From Symbiodinium kawagutii (lineage: Eukaryota > Sar > Dinophyceae > Suessiales > Symbiodiniaceae), in NCBI GenBank assembly GCA_009767595.1, contig VSDK01010537.1:44558-108557 (forward strand): DNA of 64,000 nt. The letters run 5' to 3'. Below, piece after piece: positions 10,353 to 21,683 of the stretch. The translations under genes were made by a program, and so were the position numbers. The first letter of the stretch is position 1. Each line of letters starts with the position of its first letter. The notes beneath the pieces are model-generated. The model was not told where the DNA came from. It did no database searches and was given only the letters and a program-made list of their open reading frames with translations.

Positions 10353-11022
10353 ATTGGTCGATGAAAGTCTACATGATATGCAGCTGCTCAGAGATTGAAG
10401 CCATGGATTTGACCACCCGGAGCGAAACCCAAGTGGGGGCTTTGCTTTACAAAGTGGTTGATGAATATGGTTCCCTACTAGTAAAAATCTGACAGCCAAT
10501 GGTTCTTGATGTTAATGATTCCATATTTAACATTATTTCGCCACATCTTTTTACTCTGTTGATTTTAATGATTCAGGAGTACTAACCATGGACAATTGGA
10601 AGTTCAAAGCCTCTATCAAGATCTATCAAGACCTGCAGCGTGAAAATTGTTCATCAGAGAAAGTATAGCAATGGTGATGCTCATGGCAACTATGGCTACC
10701 AAAAACTCAAAGGAATACCCATTGTTCTACTGGTGACTACGGCAAACACAAAATATAATTCTCCGCGTAATTCATGACTATGGCTGGGATAGAAGTATGG
10801 CGGTGCCTAGTGTATGGCCACAGCAATCAATCATGTAAACCGGGTTGCAACCGCCACTTCACAATGGTTGGTAGGCGCTCAAATTCATTGCAAAGCACAT
10901 GGGGCTCAACAAAGCTGGGATCTCTGGCATGTCACTGGCAAGACTTGTGGCTCCAAGGATTTCTTCATGGTGCGTTGTCTGCTACACGCATGGGCTGTTC
11001 ATGGTAGATCCATCTGCCAATA

Positions 11023-11132
11023 GGGTGTTTCTCAAAATAAATAGGGATACCTCCAAATCATCTAGCTATTAACCATTTTCTGTATAGAAATAAACCAACC
11101 ATTTTGGGGGCTCCCTATTTTGAGAAACCACC
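11023..11132. mobile_element. Short TIR element, family A
   Basis: Left end GGGTGTTTCTCAAAATAAAT, right end ATTTTGAGAAACCACC, interior TAAACCAACCATTTTGGGGG. Same orientation as the 2036 copy. Confidence 0.8.
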
Positions 11133-11860
11133 GATCAAGCCACGACAGCCAATCCGATCTTCAACCGTGAAGGACGAAAATAATTCAAATCCACCTTCAA
11201 ATCCAGCTATATAGGATAATAGGATTCTTAACAAGGATCTTCCAGCTATATATATAAGACAATAGGATTCAATCATCCTTTAAAACAAATTCTGAATGTC
11301 AATATTCTCAGTAATTCTGATTCTTAATATATAGTCCTTACACAAATTGAGGGCTGGCACAAAACTCCTGCTTTGCAGTTGTCCACGCGCAAGAGTTGAG
11401 GAAGTATGAAATCCTCGTTTTCAACTCGTCAACTTGCAGCAGTGAAGGAAGTCTCGCATGGCGTTTTGGTGGTGTTGTTGTGATAGCGCTGGTATCTTGG
11501 TAGTGTTTTGCTGGTGTTCTTGCGGTGTTGTTGCTGTTTTGGTGGCATTTTGGTGGCATTTTGGTGATGGTGTTTGGGTGGTGTTTTGGTTGATGCTTTG
11601 ACTATAGGCACGATTCCCCCGGAAAGATTCCGCCCTTGCTCGTCCAGATGCTGCTTGCAACCACTAGCCCCCATGAACAAGGCAGCAGTAACAACAATCA
11701 AAAGTGCGATCTTAAGTATAAACATCCAAACCATCAATCTCAATATCAAAATATATCAGCCATCAACCATCATAAGTAATAAAACCCCATGATACCTCAC
11801 CAACCTGGGGATTCCAGCCCCACGACTTTGGCACCCAAGCCAGGCACTCACCCTACCGGC

Positions 11861-11999
11861 GAGGCTCCCATGGTGCGGGCAGATCCTTTACCGGATCAAC
11901 CGCAGGCAGAAAGCCACGCTCGCCGACGTCCCACAACTTCTCTTGCTGACCCTCCTGGAGAAAGTTGACCAGGCGCATGTTGGTGGTTGAACCACCCAT
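11861..11999 (-). CDS. IDO-like gene, first exon (GFLP..DPV..LP motif)
   Basis: Starts at ATG 11999 (CCATGG context) or the in-frame ATG at 11978. It runs to CCTC at 11861, where the intron begins GC (GCCGGTAGGG). Reads …QQEKLWDVGERGFLPAVDPV followed by KDLPAPWEP. GFLP..DP...LP...W is the hallmark N-terminal motif of indoleamine 2,3-dioxygenases. Phase 1 at the end joins exon 2. No AG acceptor with an open frame is evident just upstream, so this is likely the start exon, receiving the spliced leader at one of the upstream AGs. Confidence 0.65.
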
Positions 12000-12510
12000 G
12001 GTTGACTAGTGGTTCATATGGTTAATAATGGTTAATAATGCTTAATGGTGGTTACATGATAATGGTTAACTAGTGGATATTATGATCATGAATAATGGTT
12101 GATATAAATGATTCGAATGGTTGACAATGATCATGGCTGTGGTTGAACCGCCCCTGTGAAACATATCAGTCAACCAACCAACCATTTGGGAATACATTTG
12201 GAGCATTGTTAGCCATGTTGACCACTACTAGCCCTTACTAATCATGATCAACCATTGTTGAAACTCTGTGGTACAGTATCAAGCATCATGGTTGATCTTT
12301 TCCTGCCAGCAAACCAATATGCTTGGGTTTTCCACTAAGTGCTAAGAACGTTTGCTGCTTGTTAATGCTTGTTATCTATTGATGGTCATCATGGCTTAGC
12401 ACTAGCCATAGAAATCATCACTAATGGCTTGGTTGAACCATGACTAGGCGTTGCCTTCACTTGCCACCATTTAACCATTCTCAGCCACCATCTAACCATC
12501 AACTCACCAT
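12000..12510. repeat. Degenerate TAATGGTTAA-type repeat field
   Basis: Imperfect 10-12 bp words (GGTTAATAATG and relatives) with a few AACCATC words in the other sense. No gene seen. Confidence 0.6.
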
Positions 12511-13019
12511 CATTTCACCATGAACCCACCATCATTGGCCATATCCCACCAGCCGGAAATGGCACCTGCGGCTCCCCCTGTCCTTCTCCCGAGCGAGCCG
12601 GCCACCAGTCAGCGCCAACCTTGGGTGGGTTGGAGGCATGGGTGGTCAATGCATCGTCAATCGTCAATGGTAGGCACTGCTCAACTCTTCCATCATGACT
12701 GTTATAGGTGCCTGGGTCTATCATTGTTGGTCACCATTGCTGCTCAACATGGTTGTTCTTGTGTTTAGTATCGTTTCTTCAGAATGTGATTGCCCGTGAC
12801 GGTTTACTTAATGGTTCATCATTCATGGTCCTATTACCATCTTCAACAAGTATGTAAACCATTAGTGACTAAACATTCCTAAACATGGTTTACCAATCAT
12901 TGCTAATAACCAGTTACGGTCCCAACCATAGTTTGTTTCAGGCCAAGTGCTGACCGCTAACAGGTGGCAGCCAGCAGCGCTGTGCCATGTGGGCGATGGT
13001 TCACCCAAACCAGGGCGTC

Positions 13020-13112
13020 GCCATCATCACCATCACCATCACCATCACCATCACTGTCGTCGTCGTCGTCATCGTCGTAGAGGTCTTCGTCGTCATCGTC
13101 ATCATCACACGT
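13020..13112. repeat. Compound trinucleotide repeat (CAC/CAT/CGT)
   Basis: CATCACCATCACC units followed by CGTCGTCGTCATCGTC. ORFs crossing it show Met-Val or Thr runs and are not credible genes. Confidence 0.92.
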
Positions 13113-13934
13113 ATAAATAACTGCTTCTGGCTATGATGATCACAAAACAAAAGCCAACAAAAAATGGTGCCAGGAAACTTACGAACGAGGAAACCACGTT
13201 GTAAGAGAGAACCGTCAGTAGCAAACCAGAACAATCTTGGCAAAGGATGGCAAAACAAGAACAAATCAAGAATTCCAGGGTGAAAAACGCATGACTTTTC
13301 GATCTTTCAGTGATGATTTCATGAGAAGCAAGCAAGGAACTACAATCCCCAACAATCCTAGGAACTTCAAAAATCATAACAAGAACTGGAAACTGGGAAC
13401 CATGTTATATTTTTTGGTTCTCCTATTAGATGTGTTTTCTGCGTGTCTTGGAAGGTTTGGGCATTTCGGACATGTCCTCAAATCAATCACATGGGCAATT
13501 TCTTGTGCGGACCTCCCCAACTCGATACGAAAACACTTTGAAGATCAGGCATAACCATCAAAGAACCATCTTCAAACATCATGAGCCAACCACGACTATC
13601 CAGTCTTCAGAATAAAAGTGCTATTCTTCGCAAGAATCCTCAGTAGGTTCTTGTTTAACGATTCTTGTTGCTTATTCTTCCCTATTATTAACCGTTGTTA
13701 ATGGCCCTGTCCGTCTCTGCTTGCAGGCGGACGTCCGATTTGTGGCAAACATTGTTAATGGCCTTAACCTCTGTAAAACACAAAAATCCCTTATTAATCA
13801 CTATTAATGGATATAATCTCCAAAACAACCACCATCTATAATGATTGTAACCATTCATGAACCAATTAATGACTATTCACCCTCATTATGACCTATTATC
13901 ATCATCATTATCTTTGCTCAACAATCCTTGGCCG

Positions 13935-14046
13935 TCAGCTAGGCGCGGGCATGGCGTTTCGGCCAAGGATCTTCTTCAGGTTCCCGTGGGAGGCCATCTC
14001 CGAAGATTCCGCTTCGCCCGATGAATCATAGACGCCCACTTGGAGC
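13935..14046 (-). CDS. Last exon of an unrecognised gene
   Basis: 112 bp; acceptor CCTGCCAG|G, stop TGA at 13935-13937. Reads LQVGVYDSSGEAESSEMASH then GNLKKILGRNAMPAPS. GC-rich and protein-like. Starts in phase 2, which fits the exon ending CG at 14433. It belongs to a gene upstream of, and separate from, the IDO-like gene on the same strand. Confidence 0.5.
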
Positions 14047-14247
14047 CTGGCAGGGGGGCGCTGCCCGGGGAGGTGGCATGGTGATGCGGGTTGGTACCAC
14101 CACAGATGAACCATCATGGGTGTTTCTTAGAAGGCATCCCCATGTATCATCCACATCATTAGTTGTTTTCAATAAACCAACCATTATGGTTGGTATATTC
14201 TCTATTATTTGTTAATATACTCTTCTGAATACACATTGTTAACTTGT

Positions 14248-14345
14248 CTGGTTGGTGGTTTCAACCCCTAAAAAATATACGTCAACCAACCAATTGTTAA
14301 CAACTACTAGGGAAAATGAAAAATATGAATCAAACCACCAACCAG
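14248..14345. mobile_element. Short TIR element, family B
   Basis: 98 bp bounded by perfect 14-bp inverted repeats CTGGTTGGTGGTTT and AAACCACCAACCAG. Interior has ACCCCTAAAAAATATACGTC, CAACCAACCAATTG and CTACTAGGGAAAA. Non-coding; closest relatives at 57324 and 53409. Confidence 0.82.
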
Positions 14346-14432
14346 TTGTTGTATAATCATGAATAAAGCCAACCACAACTTAGGGGTTCCCTATGGCTTA
14401 AGAAACCCCCATGTGGATGATCAGGTCGCCAC

Positions 14433-14522
14433 CGCAAACATTTGGGGATGCTCTCGCCTCTAGGGACGCCCCAAACGGCGCTATCCTCCACGTTGAATGC
14501 CCAGCAACGGTGATGGTGGAAA
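14433..14522 (-). CDS. Penultimate exon of an unrecognised gene
   Basis: 90 bp; acceptor CCCCTGCAG, donor TTTGCG|GTGGCG. Reads CWAFNVEDSAVWGVPRGESI then PKCL. Ends with CG, so the next exon (14046) completes an Arg codon. The phase agreement of two independent splice predictions supports both. No domain recognised. Confidence 0.48.
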
Positions 14523-14592
14523 CTGCAGGGGACAAAGAACACCAGCATCATCCACCATCTATGAAGGGATTCCCAACTTTTTCACCAATCAT

Positions 14593-14697
14593 TCGGTGGT
14601 CTCTCAAAATAGGGACCCCAAAAAATGGTTGGTTTATTACTATAAATGACTATCAATGGATGATTTAGGGGCGCCCCTATGACTTGAGAAACCGCCA
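14593..14697. mobile_element. Short TIR element, family A
   Basis: CGGTGGTCTCTCAAAATAGG at the left and CTTGAGAAACCGCC at the right, with interior AAAATGGTTGGTTTATTAC and ATGGATGATTTAGGGG. Confidence 0.8.
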
Positions 14698-15406
14698 TTT
14701 CGACCATTGCAAATTTGAGAAAAAAATCACCAAGCAAGGTGAGGCCTTCCTTGTGCTCCTCCTCCATGACGCGACATTCATCGTGGTAACACTTTTCAAG
14801 GGATGAGGCATCAATCATTATGGCAGTGAACCATCTGACAAATCATCATTGATAATCATCAATCACTATTAGCTTATGAAAAATCACTATTCATCAATTT
14901 TAATGAAACATTTCTGACTCCTATTTGCCATGAACCAACTTTTTCCATCTCTTTCCCAGGCATTTTGTTTATGAATAGTCTATTGAGAGTGAACCAATAG
15001 AATGGTCCATGATATAGCATGATGATTTACAGTAACTGTTCATGCTCATCAACCATCTTTAACCACGCGTTTGGCCAATTGCTCATCAATGTCCATAATT
15101 AATGTCCATGATTTTCGATCATTGATGATCAACGATATTGGTCAAGCTCGTGACTAAACAATTAGTTAATATCGGTCATCAATATATAATCAAAGACCAA
15201 TTGCATCACTATTAATGATGAATAATCACTTTTGACTTTGGTAGCTGTCTGTGGGCTGAGCCCGCTAGCTGCGTGAAACTCATGCAATAAATTCTCGGCA
15301 AAAACTGTGCCTGCTGGCGTCTGCACAAGCCGCATCACAGCGCCGCAACAAACCCAGTAATTTGAAGCCATTCATTCGAAAACACAGCGATCATGCCTCC
15401 GCCACC

Positions 15407-16213
15407 TCAATCCAATTCGTCCAACGGACTCCTCAACGCTGGACATTGGAAGCCGATGGTGTGAGAAATCGTGTGCCCACGCAGCCAAAAGTGTTGGTTC
15501 TGCGCGATGCCATGATTGCGGCATTGCTGACAATCCGCGGCATGGTGAACATCCATTTCCATTGGGGTGTTAGCAAAAAACCCTTCAGCCCTCCTTGCGG
15601 ACTCCTCAACGCTCCAGGCAGAAGGCGAAGCACCAATGGAAGAGAGCCCGCTGCCTGCATCACCACCAGTGGACTCCTCTACACCAGAGGCGTGATCAAC
15701 AGGCGTGGGGCGAACAAGGTGAAGCTGCTCCAAGTCATTGGGTTCCATCCTTTGTTCATCTGCGAAAGGCAGCCCTTCAGCCCGCATCTCCTCAACGAGC
15801 CTCTTGGCATCCGTGTATCCAAGGCGAGTAAGCGTTGTCATCATTTCATGCGTTGTCAGAAGATTCTGGCCTAAGCCATCCTGGCTTGGAAACTGTTGCG
15901 CTTCTTCACCAACATTCCGGGCCATGGAAAACGGCCAGCCAACTTCTGAAGCAAGCAAATCTGCGACAAGGCGGGTAGCTCTGGACAAGGATTCCTGGGT
16001 TGAGGCCGAGACTGCTATATAAGCAGGGCACGGACCACGCAGCGTAACTCTGGAACTCGTAGCCCGTTCAATGCGCATAAGGTGGCTGCAGCGTCTGCCA
16101 AGCACCAAACGCTTCACCCTGCAAAAATTGTGAACAGTCACTTCGTTCAGGTGGATCAGATGGACAAAGGCTTGCCCCGACTGCATTGGCTGCTCTGCAG
16201 ATAAAGTTGCCAT
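15407..16213 (-). CDS. KH-domain protein (single ORF)
   Basis: A 268-residue ORF from the ATG of MATLSAEQ; the longer frame starts at a GTG and is not preferred. Residues about 15-90 fit a K-homology RNA-binding fold: VHNFCRVKRLVLGRRCSHLM, then RIERATSSRVTLRGP, then a helix LSRATRLVADLL. The GxxG loop reads G-R-R-C (39-42), so the second glycine is replaced. Further on is a helical segment (…LGYTDAKRLVEEMRAEG) and a Ser/Glu-rich tail with two EES motifs. KH proteins bind single-stranded RNA, but loss of the GxxG glycine usually weakens this. The last 40 residues could be read-through into intron. Confidence 0.65.
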   Translation of the reverse strand: MATLSAEQPMQSGQAFVHLIHLNEVTVHNFCRVKRLVLGRRCSHLMRIERATSSRVTLRGPCPAYIAVSASTQESLSRATRLVADLLASEVGWPFSMARNVGEEAQQFPSQDGLGQNLLTTHEMMTTLTRLGYTDAKRLVEEMRAEGLPFADEQRMEPNDLEQLHLVRPTPVDHASGVEESTGGDAGSGLSSIGASPSAWSVEESARRAEGFFANTPMEMDVHHAADCQQCRNHGIAQNQHFWLRGHTISHTIGFQCPALRSPLDELD

Positions 16214-16359
16214 CAGTTGGAAGATGCTGTGAAGACAAATCCCGTCCGCCACTTCTCAACAGGTTGATAAGCGTGCACACCTACCAAATAGCGACACAGG
16301 CACCATGGCAGGCTATGCACTGGGGCAATCGCAAGCCGATAGCGGCAATTCGAGCCCTT

Positions 16360-16790
16360 GAATAATCACTAGTCATCATAAAAAATCATTATCAATCATC
16401 ACTAGTAATCATTATAATTCACTATCAATCATCACTAGATATCACTAGTAATCATTAAAAACCACTCTCAACTACTCTGAATCACAATAATCTATTCATA
16501 ATCACTCTAAATCTTCGGCAATCACTATTCATATCATTAATCAACATTGATCATTCACTTCTATTTTCTATTCGCAATCAATCATTAAAATTCACTATTA
16601 CTCTCATTAATCAATCACTATCAATTTCTACTCATAATCATCATAATCATTATAAATCGTCAATCATCACCAGTATTAAATCCCTATGAACCACTATAAT
16701 TTCATATATTTTCTATATCTAATCTCTTTTAACCACTATACATCGTCAATCATCACCAGTATTTCATATCATTTATCCCAAATGCCAAAC
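16360..16790. repeat. AT-rich ATCATTAATCACTA-type field
   Basis: Degenerate AATCATCACTAT words for over 400 bp. No exon seen. Confidence 0.6.
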
Positions 16791-16803
16791 AATCCCTACA
16801 AAC

Positions 16804-16975
16804 CTCCTCATCACCACATCTCAGCTGTGCGCTGCTCTTGTGCCGTGCAGCCGTGCGCCTCTCCAGCTGCTGCAGCGCCAGGGCGGAGTGGCGCATGGTT
16901 TCGAACTCCACAGTGGCGTCACGCCCAACGACGCCCAACAAAATGTCTGCGCCACCGGGATGCTTCGCGAGGTAC
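16804..16975 (-). CDS. Cytochrome b5 haem-binding domain, second exon
   Basis: 172 bp; acceptor GCCCCCAG|G, donor GATGAGGAG|GTTTGT. Reads YLAKHPGGADILLGVVGRDA then TVEFETMRHSALALQQLE. HPGG carries the first axial haem histidine; the RHS of ETMRHS carries the second; GRDAT.EF is the standard linker. Joined in phase to 18065-18142 it gives VYDVKE-YLAK-HPGG, with the normal six-residue spacing. Known role: electron transfer, often as a domain fused to desaturases, reductases or membrane anchors. What follows the domain here was not resolved. Confidence 0.87.
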
Positions 16976-18064
16976 CTGGGGGCAAGGCCCAAGGGAAGGT
17001 CCCAGGGAAGGCCCAGGCGGCCCAAGGGATGGTGGGTCAAATGATGGGGAAATGCTTGGAAGTTTCATGGTTTAGATGTGTTGATGATGGTGAAATGGTT
17101 GGATTCGGATTGATGATAGGCTTCATCGTTTGAAAACATCGGGATGTACGGCGGGAAGTGAATGGAAGTGACGGCCTGTAGGCGAAGACTTAGCGCGTTG
17201 GACTCGTTTTTCAATGCCCGGGTGCAACAGGGACAGGTGGACAGGTTACCCCACCCCTACCCCTGCTAAGGGGATGACCAAATGAGGGTGGTCCATAACA
17301 CCTGCAAAACTAGCAAAAAATAGTTCGTCATGGTTTACAATAGTTAATGCTGGTTAAATGCTAGTGTGTTACATTTGTTAATGCTGGTTAATCCAGTGGT
17401 TCATCATTTCGGTAGATTTGTTAGATGCCGATTTGAATGGTTAAATGCTGGTTGAATGCTGATTAAATGATGGTGAGCTGATGGTTCAACAACATGCGGC
17501 CCGGGTAGGTAACTTTGGAGTGTTGAGCAGCAGCAGGAAGCAATGGCCAATGATAGTGAAAAGGCCCATGGTTAAACATGGCCAATGGTCCAAGGGATAC
17601 GAGTGAGGAAGAACAACCTTGGAAAATTCAACCACAACAGCCTGTGAGTGATGGTTTCAAAAGCTTGATATGCTAAGGTCGTAATAGTTGAGACTAAGAA
17701 ACAATAGGCAACGACAACAAACCACTAGTTTCCGGCAATACTGATTCATGAGACCCATCAGTGCTTAAGAATGCTCAGCACAGGGTGCTCATGACAACCA
17801 ATCAGCAACAGCACCACTGATCTGACGTCGTTGGTGTCACGTAAACTCCATCAGACCTACTGATATCTCACCGTCACTGTTGATGTTCCCAAGCTACAAA
17901 CACATAGCAAGTATCGATAATCATCGCATTAATGAACTGACGCCGTGTATATATTGCACTTTCACATAGAATATATATAGATGCCAACCGCCAAAAACTA
18001 CCAGTGCCTCGTGTTTGAACATCATCCCGGCTGTGCTTGATCTGAGATCTGCCCCTTGGGGCAC

Positions 18065-18142
18065 TCCTTGACATCGTAGACCTTCCCGAAAATGATCAAC
18101 CATCCATTCTCACGCACCTCTTGCGCCGTTATGGCCACAGTC
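18065..18142 (-). CDS. Cytochrome b5 domain, first exon
   Basis: 78 bp; acceptor CGTTTCAG|G, donor CAAGGA|GTGCCC. Reads TVAITAQEVRENGWLIIFGK then VYDVKE. This is the cytochrome b5 opening strand-helix-strand (EV..N.W.II.GKVYDV). Ends in phase 2, completing Glu with the G of the next exon. The 1.1-kb intron between the two halves contains only repeats and one chance-looking reading. Confidence 0.83.
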
Positions 18143-18853
18143 CTGAAACGAGACTCACTGGTGAAACGCCAGCACAGCACAAGGACCATAAAAATCGTAG
18201 CCCCGGCTGTGAACCAATCTCATAAGCTACCAAACTAGTCCAACTGTTGGGAAGGGTTCACTACTACCCCTTTTTTATACTTTTTTGTGTGGTTGGTAGC
18301 TTGACATACAGGCACATCATGGTACCCCGTATTTCTTTTGGTTATCATCACATATCAGCCGTCAGTCATTTGTTAGCAACCATTAATTTTGTTCTTGTGC
18401 ATTAGTTATATAGTAGTGGTTCATGTTACTAGCCATTAGTTCCCAGCCATTCCTTCACCAATGGTTCTGACACAGCTGGCCGTATAGGCGCCGTGGCGCT
18501 GCTGAAATGTCTTAGAGCGGCGGTGGTTGAACCAACCCGTGTGAAAAATATGGTGATCCATGGTTAGGTCCTTTTGTGGTTGATTCCTTCGTTCTAGGTG
18601 GGTTTGGTGGTTGAGTCAACCAACCAGAGGACCTAAAACTATAGATCAGACGAGGGAGGAGGGGATTACTGTTGAAAAACCATATGGTTGATCACCACCA
18701 TAGGTCACTTATATCTCTAGGAAAAGTATGTTAATCAAACCACCAACCTTGAATGCTGCTGATGTTGATGATAAAATTGGTGGGTTTGACACGGGTCTCC
18801 GATAAAACTGTTCCATTAAAGGGCCTGAATGCTGGGTGATAATGGATTCGTAC

Positions 18854-18967
18854 CTCCTCGGCTCCTGTTTCTTGGAGCCACAGTTCCAAGACACCATTGG
18901 TGTGTTGTAACAGCTCGTTGTTTAGCCATTGAACCATGGTAGCAAACTCTTCTTCACGGTTCCTTTC
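18854..18967 (-). CDS. Probable upstream exon of the cytochrome b5 gene
   Basis: 38 codons, phase 0 at both ends; acceptor GAATAG|G, donor GCCGAGGAG|GTACGA. Reads ERNREEEFATMVQWLNNELL then QHTNGVLELWLQETGAEE, an amphipathic helix. Phase fits the exon at 19607-19774 upstream. An additional exon is needed to reach 18142 in phase 2. No domain recognised. Confidence 0.5.
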
Positions 18968-19606
18968 CTATTCATAAGGGGTCGTTGATTCACATAGGCA
19001 GTTGGTTGCTAGATCTTGAATTTTTGCTGTATCCACACTTCATTACTTGATTAGAGTACATGATATACAGCCATGGGTACTTGACGGCTCATCCTCGCAA
19101 GTCAGGGGATTGTAACTGGTATGACCCTAGTGACAATTGGTCTAACATCGACGAACCCAACTGGCATCCCTCCTTGTATCCATGCTGAGAAGTTACTGAT
19201 TGAGCCATCAAATCCTCACCAAATCACATCCAAGAATTGCCGCAATCCTTGGTATCATGGGATTGACATTGTTAATAGCTGGTATTGCCATGAATTGCTT
19301 GTAAACGATAGTTTGTAAAGGTTGGAAAGGTATCAACCACTAGTCACTATCAGCCAGCAAGCAATACCAACCAGCAATAATTACCGATCAGTAGTCATTA
19401 TTACCTACTAAACATTATAAAGCGGCAATCAATACCAACCAGCAGTCATTATCAACCACCAATCATTGTCAACCAGCAATCAATACCAACCAGCAGTCAC
19501 ATACTATCAACCAGTGGCACTAATCATTATCAACCAGCAATCAATACCAACCAGCAATCACTATCAACCACTACAGTAGAGTCATCAGTAACCATTTAGT
19601 GACCAC

Positions 19607-19774
19607 CTTCCTAGCCGAGCGTCGACTTTGCAAGTGCTTTCTCCTGTGGCACCGCTCGGTGCGGGCACACGTTCCCCATGGCGAAAAAGTCGTCTTTTCA
19701 CCGCCACATGGTAACGTGTGTGGCTCGAGCCGTGGTTTCGGGCTGCGGAAGTTTGCAACTTCGGTGGTGAAATC
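19607..19774 (-). CDS. Candidate Cys-containing exon, same gene
   Basis: 56 codons, phase 0 at both ends; acceptor CCATCAAG|G, donor AGGAAG|GTGGTC. One frame reads TEVANFRSPKPRLEPHTLPC and then WGTCARTERCHRRKH, with three cysteines. A second frame is also open, so the reading frame is uncertain. I prefer the one that joins 18854-18967. Confidence 0.42.
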
Positions 19775-20079
19775 CTTGATGGAAAGAGAGATTATTCCTT
19801 GAATGTATCATGTTGGATAAGCAAAATGAACTACTTTCACCACTTCCCATGTTTCTTAGAGGACCATAACTAATATTATTTACTATCACGATCTATACCG
19901 TAACTCCTTAAAACAATGATGCCACCTGGCACATTCAGAGCCATGACCACGCCGCTTCGACCATGCTGAGACGGCCCTCCCTCCCTGCAGCTGCGGTTCT
20001 AGGAGAGCCATCCCAAGCATATGCGTGTCAACCAACCAACCATCCCAACCATTCGGAAAAATCTTCAAAACCAGCTGCT

Positions 20080-21560
20080 ACAGCTGGTTGGGGGTCCATT
20101 GATGGATATGCCAAGACTAGTGAAGCTTAGTGTGCAAAGTATCACTGAAATATATAGTTACCAGGTGTACTAACCTTCGATCGAAACCAATGCAGTTGCA
20201 GTGGATGATCGGAAATGGGTACCACCAGTTGACCCATATCGTTGGTCATTTTCATCATCTTCCACACTGTGGGTTGTGACTATCACGTCTTTCTTCTTGT
20301 TGGTTTCATGCCCCGTGGATTCATACTTTAATCATAGCATTTGTTTTTTCACAGAAGGTATACCCGAAATCATCCAGTTTGACCCGTTATAGCAATAAAC
20401 CAACCACTTCCCCTATGGCTTGAGGAACCACTATATGTCGCTTGACCATTTATTGTTAGTGATTATCCCCTATCAACCATATAAAGCCATAACCATGGTT
20501 TGCACTAGAACATCACATGGTTTTCCTTATCATTATCATTAACCAACTATATAAAATCACTCATAATCAACGGTTGTTAGCCCTGGAACATAAATCACCG
20601 TGATTATCATTAGTCAACTATTGTTAATCATTGTTAACTAATGGTAATCAATAGTTTTATCATTGTTAACTATTGTTGATGAACCATTATTGTTAATCAT
20701 TAGTTAACTAACTCACGGTTTTATCATTCCCCAACAGTAGTTCCATGGTTTTATCATTCCCCATGGTTTTATCATTATTAATGAAAACTCTGGAAAATCT
20801 CATGGTTTTTTTTATCATTCCCCAACCATGACGACGCGCCCTCGGATTTTCGGCCCGCGGTCGGATTGTGCCGCCGTCAAGTTGCCTCACCACCGAAGCA
20901 GGGATCGGCACCAAGCAGCCATTGTGGGCTGCCCGTTGAGCTGAGCAAACATGCAACTGCTGTGTGGTTCCAGTGTTAACAAGTGGTTGATATGGTGAAG
21001 AATGGTTTACAGTATATAATAAGGATAAGTACGGTTTAATAAGGATAAGTACAATGATTCTAATGGTGTGTGTGTGTGTTTCAATGGATATGGCTATGGG
21101 TCAACAATAAGCATCAATAATGGTGGATAATAATCAACAAAACAATGGGGGAAACAATGGCTAATGATGGGGAAACCAGGAATGCAGGGTTTTTACCCAG
21201 AACCACATTTCCTTGAGGTGGAGCAAATGTTCCTGTGAAACCCAGACTTTTGTTGCTTGATCATTGGTTTTGGATCCCTATCCACTTCAGGTTGCTGACC
21301 AACAAGGAATGATGAAGCACAACTTCTCTACCTACACGCGGGATTAAAAAAAAACATGGACATTTTCGATGCCTAAAGTGTGGCTTGATCCCAGACCCTT
21401 GTACATAGAGAACTAAAGAAACAAACATGAACAACAATCAACTGTCGCTGAACCGTGGTTGCGGGTGAATCATGAGCTGGTAAGCCGCTAGTGGTTGCTG
21501 GAGATGCCGACAAAACTAACCGGTTGGAATCAATCATCTATGGTCCTTGATTGTGGTTTC
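20080..21560. other. No convincing gene; A/T-rich repeat field
   Basis: Contains a half copy of family A near 20394-20432, TGTTAACTA and TTTATCATTCCCC words, a short (TG)n at about 21067, and a half copy of family C (TGGCTATGGGTCAA) near 21090. A GC-rich patch at 20835-20945 (minus) could be an exon but has no clear frame. Confidence 0.45.
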
Positions 21561-21576
21561 CCCCATTTACCAGCAC

Positions 21577-21683
21577 ATGGTGGTTTCTCAAAATGGGGGA
21601 CCCCCCAAAAATGGTAGGTTTATTGCTAGTAATGCTGAATATTAAAGATGATTTGGGGGTCCCGTGTTTCCAGCAACACCCAT
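21577..21683. mobile_element. Short TIR element, family A
   Basis: Left end ATGGTGGTTTCTCAAAATGG. The right end is decayed to TTCCAGCAACACCCAT. Interior AAAATGGTAGGTTTATTGCT matches the family. Confidence 0.72.

Noticed and set aside
17150..17260. Exon between the two cytochrome b5 exons (NALSLRLQ)
   Set aside because: The two b5 exons already join with correct spacing and phase.
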